A stretch of 6,286 nt of DNA, from contig PMAK01000064.1 in assembly GCA_003153655.1 (NCBI GenBank), positions 10,133-16,418 of the forward strand, written 5' to 3'. A program made the position numbers and the translations under genes. Shown here piece by piece: positions 1 to 6,286 of this stretch (its first letter is position 1; each line of letters opens with the position of its first letter). Below the pieces are notes generated by a model, which was not told where the DNA came from, made no database searches, and worked only from the letters and a program-made list of their open reading frames with translations. Source of the DNA: Phycisphaerales bacterium. Lineage in GTDB: Bacteria > Planctomycetota > Phycisphaerae > Tepidisphaerales > Tepidisphaeraceae.

Positions 1-665
1 GCAACGGCCCTCCCAAGGTCGAGCGGTCGAATTATTACGATGCGGGCGTTTCAGAGCAGATCACCAAGCCATGGCAAGTGAACGTGGACGGGTTCTACAA
101 ACAGGCGAAGAACCTCGTTGATCTTGGGCAGTTCGGCGACGCGGTGATCTTTACGCCGTTCAACTACCAGTACGGCGTGGTGTACGGAGCGGAAATCAGC
201 AGTACGTACAAGCAACGCGGCTTCTCACTCTTCGGAAATTTCGCCTATGTGCTGACGCGCGGCAAAAACATCATTTCGCAGCAGTTCACCATCGAGAATG
301 ATGAACTGGCGTATATCGCGCAAAACTCCATCCCACTCGATCACCAATCCCTGTACACGGCGTCCGCCGGGGTTTCCTATCAGTGGACAAACGATGAGGT
401 GTACGCGGATATTCTGTACGGCTCCGGCCTGCGGTCCGGATTCGCCAACTCACAGTCGGAGCCGCAGTATTACCCCATCAATATTGGTTACGAACACGCG
501 TTCCACCTCGACGGATCGCGTCATGACATCGTCAAGCTGCGATTTGATGTGCTCAATCTGCTTGATGAAAGCTATCAGATCCGCAGCGGCACGGGAATCG
601 GAGTCGGCGCGCCGCAGTACGGACAGCGCCGGACTTTATACGCGGGAATCGCTTACGACTTCTGA
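1..665 (+). CDS. TonB-dependent outer-membrane receptor, C-terminal part (5' end outside window)
   Basis: The reading frame is open from base 3 and ends with TGA at 663-665, giving the last 220 residues of the protein. It looks like the end of a TonB-dependent receptor beta-barrel: alternating polar/aromatic strands, a segment like SEQITKPWQVNVDGFYKQAK (about residues 17-36) typical of barrel strands in carboxypeptidase-regulatory/siderophore-type receptors, then YGAEISSTYK, LFGNFAYV and LRFDVLNLLDESYQIRSGTG, where the FDVLNLLDE stretch is the usual penultimate-strand motif. The last residues are YAGIAYDF; a terminal phenylalanine is the expected outer-membrane assembly signal. The plug, TonB box and signal peptide lie upstream of the window, so the substrate cannot be told. 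It is followed 14 nt later by a TonB gene, so receptor and energiser are probably co-transcribed. The family call is firm; the ligand is unknown. Confidence 0.9.
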   Translation, partial: NGPPKVERSNYYDAGVSEQITKPWQVNVDGFYKQAKNLVDLGQFGDAVIFTPFNYQYGVVYGAEISSTYKQRGFSLFGNFAYVLTRGKNIISQQFTIENDELAYIAQNSIPLDHQSLYTASAGVSYQWTNDEVYADILYGSGLRSGFANSQSEPQYYPINIGYEHAFHLDGSRHDIVKLRFDVLNLLDESYQIRSGTGIGVGAPQYGQRRTLYAGIAYDF

Positions 666-667
666 TT

Positions 668-671
668 GGAG
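668..671 (+). promoter_or_regulatory. Shine-Dalgarno GGAG supporting the TTG start of tonB
   Basis: GGAG lies 8 nt before the TTG at 680 and just after the receptor stop codon (663-665). No ATG or GTG in frame has a better-placed site that keeps the whole membrane anchor, so this site decides the start. Confidence 0.55.
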
Positions 672-679
672 ATCCGCAC

Positions 680-1327
680 TTGAGCGATCGGTCGAATTCA
701 ATTCCTCACGTCAACGAACATGCGGCGGGGCTCTTGCCCGTGGCCACGATGGTGTTGTGGTGCGCGTGCCTGGCCGTCGGGGTGATTGGATTGCCAACGC
801 CGCTCCGTCGATCAGCGCCGGCAGTTGAGCCCCCGCCGATCGACGCGGAGCTTTTGAATGTCGAGGCGATGAACCGGCGTCCGACGGTGGCGGAAAATCC
901 GCCGTCGGCGCCGGCCTCGCCCGCGGACATGTCCGCCCCGCCGCCACAGCCGATCATGGCGCCTCCCAGCCCGGCCATCACATTCGCCGAGGCGGTGAAG
1001 GCGCCCGTCCACGCGGTGGAGACTCCGGAAATCGTCTCCACGCACCCATCGATCATTCAGCTCACCTTCGGCGAGGGTGAAGGACGCCAACCCCCTCCGG
1101 AATATCCCGACGAAGCTCGATTCGCGGGTCAGGAGGGAACCGTCGTCGTGCGGATGACCGTCGAAGAAGACGGCCGCGTATCCGACGCCTCGGCCTTTTC
1201 CCACTGCCCCTGGCCCATTCTGAACAACGCCGCGGTCCACGCCGTGCGAACAACCTGGCGTTTTCCCAACGGTCCCGTTCGGTCTTATGAAGTTTCAATC
1301 CAGTTTCAACTGAATCGACATCATTGA
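680..1327 (+). CDS. tonB: TonB family energy transducer (TTG start)
   Basis: This 215-residue protein has the layout of TonB: a short cytoplasmic N-terminus (1-19), one hydrophobic anchor (about 20-40, [20 protein letters not shown]), a proline-rich periplasmic linker (about 48-138, many PPP/AP/PP runs) and a C-terminal TonB domain (about 139-213). The domain shows the usual YPDEAR (142-147), [15 protein letters not shown] (153-167) and TWRF (192-195) elements. TonB spans the periplasm and carries energy from ExbB/ExbD to outer-membrane receptors. The start is TTG at 680, chosen because GGAG (668-671) sits 8 nt upstream and the frame then gives a normal cytoplasmic lead before the anchor; the first in-frame ATG (749) would cut into the anchor. 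The linker is Pro/Ala-rich rather than the Glu-Pro/Lys-Pro repeats of E. coli TonB. It lies between its receptor and exbB in one operon. TonB paralogues are common, so the symbol is a family-level name. Confidence 0.88.
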   Translation: MSDRSNSIPHVNEHAAGLLPVATMVLWCACLAVGVIGLPTPLRRSAPAVEPPPIDAELLNVEAMNRRPTVAENPPSAPASPADMSAPPPQPIMAPPSPAITFAEAVKAPVHAVETPEIVSTHPSIIQLTFGEGEGRQPPPEYPDEARFAGQEGTVVVRMTVEEDGRVSDASAFSHCPWPILNNAAVHAVRTTWRFPNGPVRSYEVSIQFQLNRHH

Positions 1328-1338
1328 GGAGCAGTCGC

Positions 1339-2043
1339 ATGAACCTTTCACCAGCAAACATCCTTGTGGATTATTTTCAGGAGGGCGGCCCCATCATGTG
1401 GCCGATCCTCGTGGCTTTTTTGGCGGCCCTGACCGTCGTCATCGAGCGGGCGCTCTGGTGGTGGAGTCTCTGGCGGCGCACCCAATCGCAGGTGATGGAG
1501 CAAAGCTTCGACGCCATCGCTTCAGGCGATTTTGAAAAAGCGCTCCTGCTCGTGGATGATCCAAATGATCCGTTTCTCCAGACGATCCATGAGGGCCTCG
1601 TCAACGCGCACAGCTCAATGCTGGGCGCGATGCAGTTGCGCGCGTCAAAGGAACTGGAATCGGGCGAACGCCGCCAATGGGTGCTGGGCACGCTGATCAC
1701 GCTGGCCCCCCTTCTGGGCCTGCTCGGCACGATCACCGGAATCATGCGTTCATTCCACTTCGTCGGCGAGGAACAGCTTGCCCCCGCGAAAGTCAGCGGC
1801 GGCATCGCCGAAGCACTGATCGCAACCGCCTGCGGCCTGGGAATCGCCATCCTCTGCCTCCTTCCATACAACTATTTCAATCGCCAGCTTGCGCATTTCC
1901 GCGCTCGCCTTGAGCGAACGATCAACCACGTCGAACTGCTCGTGGAATCGGCCAAACATCACGGCCACGATCTCGAACAATTCGCCGGCCGCCGCGCGAC
2001 CGCGGGCCGGATTGAGATAAAGGAGGCCGCCAATGCCCGTTAA
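1339..2043 (+). CDS. exbB: ExbB/TolQ/MotA-type proton channel protein
   Basis: This 234-residue inner-membrane protein has three predicted membrane helices: about 18-38, 113-137 and 155-180. The family signature is clear: [15 protein letters not shown] (122-136) in helix 2 and [18 protein letters not shown] (154-171) in helix 3. The key polar residues line up with E. coli ExbB: T131 with T148, E158 with E176 and T163 with T181, the residues that line the proton pathway. With ExbD it forms the stator-like motor that energises TonB. The ATG at 1339 is preferred over an upstream in-frame TTG at 1324 because AGGAG (1327-1331) is 7 nt before it, while the TTG overlaps the tonB stop. The cytoplasmic segment between helices 1 and 2 is about 75 residues, normal for ExbB. 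A TolQ or MotA-like role is possible from sequence alone, but the tonB and receptor neighbours favour ExbB. Confidence 0.92.
   Translation: MNLSPANILVDYFQEGGPIMWPILVAFLAALTVVIERALWWWSLWRRTQSQVMEQSFDAIASGDFEKALLLVDDPNDPFLQTIHEGLVNAHSSMLGAMQLRASKELESGERRQWVLGTLITLAPLLGLLGTITGIMRSFHFVGEEQLAPAKVSGGIAEALIATACGLGIAILCLLPYNYFNRQLAHFRARLERTINHVELLVESAKHHGHDLEQFAGRRATAGRIEIKEAANAR
2018..2026 (+). promoter_or_regulatory. Strong Shine-Dalgarno for exbD inside the end of exbB
   Basis: TAAAGGAGG is almost the full complement of the 16S rRNA tail and is 6 nt before the ATG at 2033. It lies within the last codons of exbB, so translation of exbD is set up before exbB ends. It fixes the exbD start. Confidence 0.8.
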
Positions 2044-2470
2044 ACTCGATGCGAAACTCCCCTCGGACCTCGCCGAGGCCAGAATCGAGATCATCCCGCT
2101 CATCGACATCATGTTCTTTCTACTCGCGGCCTTTATGCTCGTCAGCCTGAGCATGGTGAACCTCAAGACCGTGAAGGTGAACCTGCCCACGGCCACGTCA
2201 GCGATGAATGAACCCAAGCGTGATTTCGTGGATATTTCCGTGGACAAAGCGGGATCGGCCTATCTCAACAAACGAGCGGTCGACGATAATCAACTGATCG
2301 GCGCGCTGGCCGGATTCCAAAAGGCGAATCCCGACGTGCGGATCATCATCAGCGCGGATACCGAGGCCCGGCATGGCGATGTGATTCATGTGCTCGATCT
2401 GGTTCGGCTTGCGGGGATCGATAAGGTGGCGTTCGAGATTCGGCAGCCTGGAAACGGGGCGACGCCATGA
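2033..2470 (+). CDS. exbD: ExbD/TolR-type proton motor subunit
   Basis: This 145-residue protein has the ExbD/TolR plan: a short cytoplasmic N-terminus, one membrane helix (about 20-43) and a periplasmic domain. The helix starts with [19 protein letters not shown], the family signature, and its aspartate is D25, the same position as the proton-carrying D25 of E. coli ExbD. The periplasmic part shows the common VKVNLPTA (47-54) strand, the VDISVDKAG element and the [29 protein letters not shown] stretch, where family members usually have a conserved V(I)xAD..A.....V..VMD....AG pattern. It begins 11 nt before exbB ends, at a very good ribosome site, and its stop overlaps the next start in ATGA. 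It works with ExbB to energise TonB. A TolR role is the alternative, but the gene context argues for ExbD. Confidence 0.93.
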   Translation: MPVKLDAKLPSDLAEARIEIIPLIDIMFFLLAAFMLVSLSMVNLKTVKVNLPTATSAMNEPKRDFVDISVDKAGSAYLNKRAVDDNQLIGALAGFQKANPDVRIIISADTEARHGDVIHVLDLVRLAGIDKVAFEIRQPGNGATP

Positions 2471-2910
2471 CCCGCTTTTTCTTGATTTTCAATTTTCTGG
2501 GCGTGGCGGTGCTTTGCGTGCTCTGCGCCGCTCAATGGCAAACAAACAGCCGGCTGGAAAATAGCGTCGAGCAACTCGACAAGACGCGGATCGAACAATC
2601 TGCGAAAATCGCGGAGCAGACGATCACGCTGAAGGACGACGCGGCCGACCTCAGCGACCTACGGCAGCGATTGTCTATGTCGGAATCGGAACTGAAGAAC
2701 GCGGTGACCGAACGGGATCATTTTGCGGCTGAGAGCAAGCAGCTTAAGACGGCTTTGGACAAATGGATGGCCGCCGTCGCGGCGCGCGATGCCGCGCTGC
2801 GGCAAGCGGGCGATCAAATCCAAAAACTTTCGACTGAGCGAAATGACGCGGTGCGGAAGTTCAATGATCTTGCGGGAAAATACAATGCGCTCGTATCGAA
2901 CGCTAAATAG
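2467..2910 (+). CDS. Small single-pass membrane coiled-coil protein, possible Ton system accessory
   Basis: I cannot name this 147-residue protein. It begins with MTRFF and a hydrophobic helix (about 4-22, then AAQWQ), with no clear lipobox or signal peptidase site, so it is probably anchored in the inner membrane with the rest in the periplasm. From about residue 28 to 140 it is almost all charged heptad-like helix (rich in E, K, Q, A, L, D), which suggests a long coiled coil, for example LSDLRQRLSMSESELKNAVT and KLSTERNDAVRKFNDLAGKY. Its ATG overlaps the exbD stop (ATGA at 2467-2470), so the two are very likely translationally coupled and made in related amounts; GGGG at about 2456-2459 could serve as a ribosome site. 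No catalytic motif is visible. A scaffold, spacer or partner of ExbBD/TonB is a reasonable inference from position only. It is the last gene of the operon and ends 2 nt before the convergent acetyltransferase gene. Confidence 0.8.
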   Translation: MTRFFLIFNFLGVAVLCVLCAAQWQTNSRLENSVEQLDKTRIEQSAKIAEQTITLKDDAADLSDLRQRLSMSESELKNAVTERDHFAAESKQLKTALDKWMAAVAARDAALRQAGDQIQKLSTERNDAVRKFNDLAGKYNALVSNAK

Positions 2911-2912
2911 CG

Positions 2913-3872
2913 TCAAATCTGAAAATCCGGCGCAATATCCGCCCGCGTCTGCGATCTTCGATCCCGATATTTCAACTTCGGCGGATCAGCGCTCACCTGG
3001 TTATATTTCGGCACGCTCGCCGTAATAAACACATTGCCCCCAATCGTGCAACCTTCTCCAATAACCGTCTCGCCACCAAGGATCGTCGCCCCGGAATAAA
3101 TCGTCACATTGTCATGAATCGTCGGATGCCGCTTCCGCCCGCGCAGCACCTGCCCATACGCCGGCGCCAGCGCGCCCAGCGTCACGCCCTGGTAAATCTT
3201 CACATTCGCCCCGATTTCCGTCGTCTCGCCAATAACCACGCCCGTCCCGTGATCGATAAAAGTCCCGCGCCCCAGCACCGCCCCGGGATGAATATCAATC
3301 CCGGTCAGGCCATGGATATGTTCAGTCATAATCCGCGGAAGCAGCGGCACATCAAGCTTATAAAACTCATGCGCCAACCGCTGAATCGTGATCGCCATCA
3401 GCCCTGGATAGCTGAAAATCGTCTCATCGGTACTATGAGCTGCCGGATCGCTGTCAAAAGCCGCCTGCACATCCGCCGCCAGCATTTCGCGAACGGCCGG
3501 AAGCCGATCAAAAAACGCGGCCACAATCCGCCCCGCCTCCTGATCGCATTCATCGCATTTGTCGCTGCCGCGATCCGACCCTGGGATTTGCTGTTTATAT
3601 CGCAGGCAGCACCGCACCTGCTCATAAAGCGTATCCGTCAATTCCGTAACCCATTCCCCCACGCGCTCGGAGATGTTCTGACTCGTCAATCCCTGCTTCC
3701 CGAAATATCCGGGATACATAATCTGCCGAAGCAATTCAATCGCTTTAACAATCGCATCCCGGCTCGGCAGAAAGACGCGATTCAAATGCTGCATGCGCGG
3801 CTCGCCAATGATGCTCTGTACAAGACCATCAATGATTGCGGGCACGCGTTTGTCGAGTTCGTCACGATTCAT
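2913..3872 (-). CDS. cysE: Serine O-acetyltransferase, long N-terminal type
   Basis: This 319-residue enzyme (start ATG at 3872-3870) makes O-acetylserine from serine and acetyl-CoA, the entry step of cysteine synthesis. Residues about 185-290 form the left-handed beta-helix of hexapeptide repeats: TGIDIHPGAVLGRGTFIDHG, GVVIGETTEIGANVKIYQGV, TLGAL and IGEGCTIGGNVFITASVP. The catalytic pair of CysE (D143 and H158 in E. coli) corresponds to D193 and H208. Before it lies a helical region with DPAAHSTDETIFSYPGLMAI (142-161) and HEFYKLDVPLLPRIMTEHIH (168-187), the usual SAT N-domain. The first about 130 residues are longer than in E. coli CysE (273 aa) and contain C88, C89, C106 and C109. The frame is open to 4061, but the ATG at 3872 is chosen because extension would overlap the divergent gene and adds unlikely sequence; GGAG lies about 13 nt before it, a loose spacing. 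The gene stands alone, convergent with the Ton operon. Confidence 0.93.
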   Translation of the reverse strand: MNRDELDKRVPAIIDGLVQSIIGEPRMQHLNRVFLPSRDAIVKAIELLRQIMYPGYFGKQGLTSQNISERVGEWVTELTDTLYEQVRCCLRYKQQIPGSDRGSDKCDECDQEAGRIVAAFFDRLPAVREMLAADVQAAFDSDPAAHSTDETIFSYPGLMAITIQRLAHEFYKLDVPLLPRIMTEHIHGLTGIDIHPGAVLGRGTFIDHGTGVVIGETTEIGANVKIYQGVTLGALAPAYGQVLRGRKRHPTIHDNVTIYSGATILGGETVIGEGCTIGGNVFITASVPKYNQVSADPPKLKYRDRRSQTRADIAPDFQI

Positions 3873-3904
3873 TTTTCGGTTTCTTCTCCAAACTTTCGAC
3901 TTTG

Positions 3905-3933
3905 AGCATATCCCTTGCCATACCACCGGGCAA
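3905..3933 (-). promoter_or_regulatory. Candidate sigma70-type promoter for cysE
   Basis: Read on the - strand, TTGCCC (3933-3928) and TATGCT (3910-3905) are separated by 17 nt. Each box matches the housekeeping consensus at 4 of 6 positions. Transcription would begin near 3898, leaving a leader of about 26 nt that includes GGAG. It overlaps the oppositely directed promoter candidate. It is a pattern match only; promoter rules in this organism's group are not well known to me. Confidence 0.4.
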
Positions 3934-3942
3934 ATCCATAAT
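3915..3942 (+). promoter_or_regulatory. Candidate sigma70-type promoter for the phosphohexomutase gene
   Basis: TTGCCA (3915-3920) and CATAAT (3937-3942) are separated by 16 nt; each matches the housekeeping consensus at 5 of 6 positions, the best such pair in the intergenic region. Transcription would begin near 3949, only a few bases before the ATG at 3952, so the message would be nearly leaderless or would use the ATG at 3967. A short inverted repeat, TTGCC (3915-3919) and GGCAA (3929-3933), sits across the -35 box and spacer and could be an operator, but 5 bp arms are weak evidence. Confidence 0.45.
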
Positions 3943-3951
3943 GCCGCGAGG

Positions 3952-5331
<1,380 letters not shown>

Positions 5332-5436
5332 TGCCTAGTTGCACAAAACCTCGCCGACTGGTTAATTAGATATGGCGTTGAGACGAAACAACTAAAAAAC
5401 CGCTGGTCCAGCTCTCTCCATGAAAGGTCTGCCAAT

Positions 5437-6286
5437 ATGCTCCTTGCTTCGCCCCTGAAACGGCGTTCGCTCGCCCCCCTCGTCGCCGCCACGCTCTTGC
5501 TGGCGCTCTTCTTCCCAACCCTGACTTTTGCCAGCGATGTAAGCCTGAAAATCCCCGATCTCAACAAAGCCAGGTTCTTCAACAATTCCATCGGCGGACA
5601 CACCCTCCTCACCTGGGGAATGGGCATCTGCGGCCTCGGCTTCCTCTTCGGCCTCGTCATCTATCGCCGACTCCAGGCCATGCCCGTCCACGAGTCCATG
5701 CGCGAAGTCTCCGAAACAATCTATGCCACCTGCAAAACCTATCTCAAAACCCAGGTCAAATTCATCCTGCTGTTAGAAGTATTTATCGGCGCGATCCTCA
5801 TCATCTATTTCGGCTGGCTAGCCACCGACGAAACCGGCAAGCACTACGCTCCGCTCGAAGTCGCCATCATTCTCCTCTTCAGCCTCGTCGGCATCGCGGG
5901 CAGCGTCTCCGTCGCCTGGTTCGGCATCCGCATCAATACCTTTGCCAACAGCCGCACCGCCCTCGCTTCCCTCCGCGGCAAACCCTATCACGTCTATGCA
6001 ATCCCCATCCAGGCCGGCATGAGCGTCGGAATGGTGCTGATCAGCGTCGAGCTCGTCCTGATGCTCGTCATTCTCCTCTTCATCCCGCGTAACTACGCCG
6101 GCCCATGCTTCATCGGTTTCGCCGTCGGTGAATCACTCGGCGCAGCCGCCCTCCGCGTTGCCGGCGGAATCTTCACCAAGATCGCCGACATCGGCGCTGA
6201 CCTCATGAAGATCGTCTTCAACGTCAAGGAAGACGATGCCCGCAACCCCGGCGTCATCGCCGACTGCACCGGCGACAACGCCGGCG
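5437..6286 (+). CDS. hppA: Membrane-bound ion-pumping pyrophosphatase, N-terminal part (3' end outside window)
   Basis: The frame is open from ATG 5437 to the window end: 283 residues of a protein usually of about 670-850. Membrane pyrophosphatases split pyrophosphate and pump H+ or Na+ out of the cytoplasm. Seen here are several membrane helices (about 56-77, 108-128, 140-162, 191-216, 222-243) and the start of the active site: RVAGGIFTKIADIGADLMKI (240-259), with the expected R240, K248, D251, D255 and K258, followed by KEDDARNPGVIADCTGDNAG (264-283), the hallmark pyrophosphate-binding loop. The KIVF...EDDARNPGVIADCTGDNAG form, rather than GKVEAGIPEDDPRNPA, is the subtype I recall from Bacteroidetes-like and PVC bacteria. 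GAAAGG (5422-5427) is 9 nt before the ATG. Residues 1-32 (two positive charges, a hydrophobic stretch ending TLTFA-SD) look like a cleavable signal peptide. The residues that decide ion type and potassium dependence lie outside the window. Confidence 0.93.
   Translation, partial: MLLASPLKRRSLAPLVAATLLLALFFPTLTFASDVSLKIPDLNKARFFNNSIGGHTLLTWGMGICGLGFLFGLVIYRRLQAMPVHESMREVSETIYATCKTYLKTQVKFILLLEVFIGAILIIYFGWLATDETGKHYAPLEVAIILLFSLVGIAGSVSVAWFGIRINTFANSRTALASLRGKPYHVYAIPIQAGMSVGMVLISVELVLMLVILLFIPRNYAGPCFIGFAVGESLGAAALRVAGGIFTKIADIGADLMKIVFNVKEDDARNPGVIADCTGDNAG

Noticed and set aside
706..1240. Open frames on the - strand opposite tonB (116 and 142 codons)
   Set aside because: They are Gly/Ala/Arg-rich products antisense to the proline-rich TonB linker, with no domain and no ribosome site.
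2890..2950. Possible dif/terminus site at the skew change
   Set aside because: No sequence resembling the 28-bp dif recombination site with its two XerC/XerD half-sites is visible at the junction, and local skew alone is not proof of a terminus.
3114..3905. Long open frame (263 codons) on the + strand opposite cysE
   Set aside because: It is fully antisense to a clear serine acetyltransferase with intact catalytic motifs, is very rich in Arg/Pro/His/Asn, and shows no recognisable domain or good ribosome site. It is a shadow of the GC-rich opposite gene.
5339..5383. Possible promoter boxes for hppA (TTGCAC with TTAATT after 17 nt; TTGAGA at 5378-5383)
   Set aside because: The first pair matches consensus at only 3 of 6 positions per box, and the second has no AT-rich -10 at the right distance. 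The gene may have its own promoter here, but I cannot point to it.
5336..5394. Inverted repeat TAGTTG (5336-5341) / CAACTA (5389-5394) in the 105-nt gap before hppA, followed by an A-run
   Set aside because: The arms are only 6 bp with a 47-nt loop, and the run after the stem is A rather than T on the + strand, so it is not an intrinsic terminator. Probably chance.

Overview
The window is ordinary-looking bacterial chromosomal DNA of roughly 58-60% GC (estimated from sampled lines). It carries eight protein genes, two of them cut by the window edges. I see no RNA genes, CRISPR array, insertion sequence or phage genes. The gene set points to a Gram-negative (outer-membrane) bacterium: a TonB-dependent receptor with TonB/ExbB/ExbD, a serine acetyltransferase with an extended N-terminus, a GEGNGG-type phosphohexomutase and a membrane pyrophosphatase. 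The style of the proteins (the acetyltransferase type, a pyrophosphatase carrying ADIGADLMKIVF and EDDARNPGVIADCTGDNAG) resembles the Planctomycetota/Verrucomicrobiota (PVC) group or similar lineages. This assignment is a soft inference from memory of those families, not a database result.

Left half (1-2910, all + strand): a tightly packed Ton operon. The 3' end of a TonB-dependent outer-membrane receptor is followed 14 nt later by a TonB-type energy transducer that starts with TTG. Next come an ExbB/TolQ-type proton channel protein (11-nt gap), an ExbD/TolR-type protein (11-nt overlap, near-perfect Shine-Dalgarno) and a 147-residue protein with one membrane helix and a long coiled coil (ATGA stop/start overlap). 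The receptor binds and imports a substrate that cannot be identified from this fragment. ExbB/ExbD harvest the proton gradient and TonB passes the energy to the receptor plug. The coiled-coil protein is translationally coupled to exbD, so it may be an extra, unnamed part of the same machine; this is the most interesting item in the window.

Right half (2913-6286): a serine O-acetyltransferase gene lies on the - strand, convergent with the Ton operon and separated from it by only 2 nt. It is divergent from a + strand alpha-D-phosphohexomutase gene, with a 79-nt intergenic region holding good candidate promoters in both directions that overlap each other. After a 105-nt gap comes the 5' part of a membrane-bound, ion-pumping pyrophosphatase gene with a signal-peptide-like N-terminus, cut by the window end.

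Composition also changes at the convergent junction. Left of about 2910 the + strand is roughly G/C balanced to slightly G-rich. Right of it the + strand is strongly C-rich over G, whichever strand is coding. No dramatic new system is evident: the genes are recognisable housekeeping and transport functions plus one uncharacterised Ton-linked coiled-coil protein.
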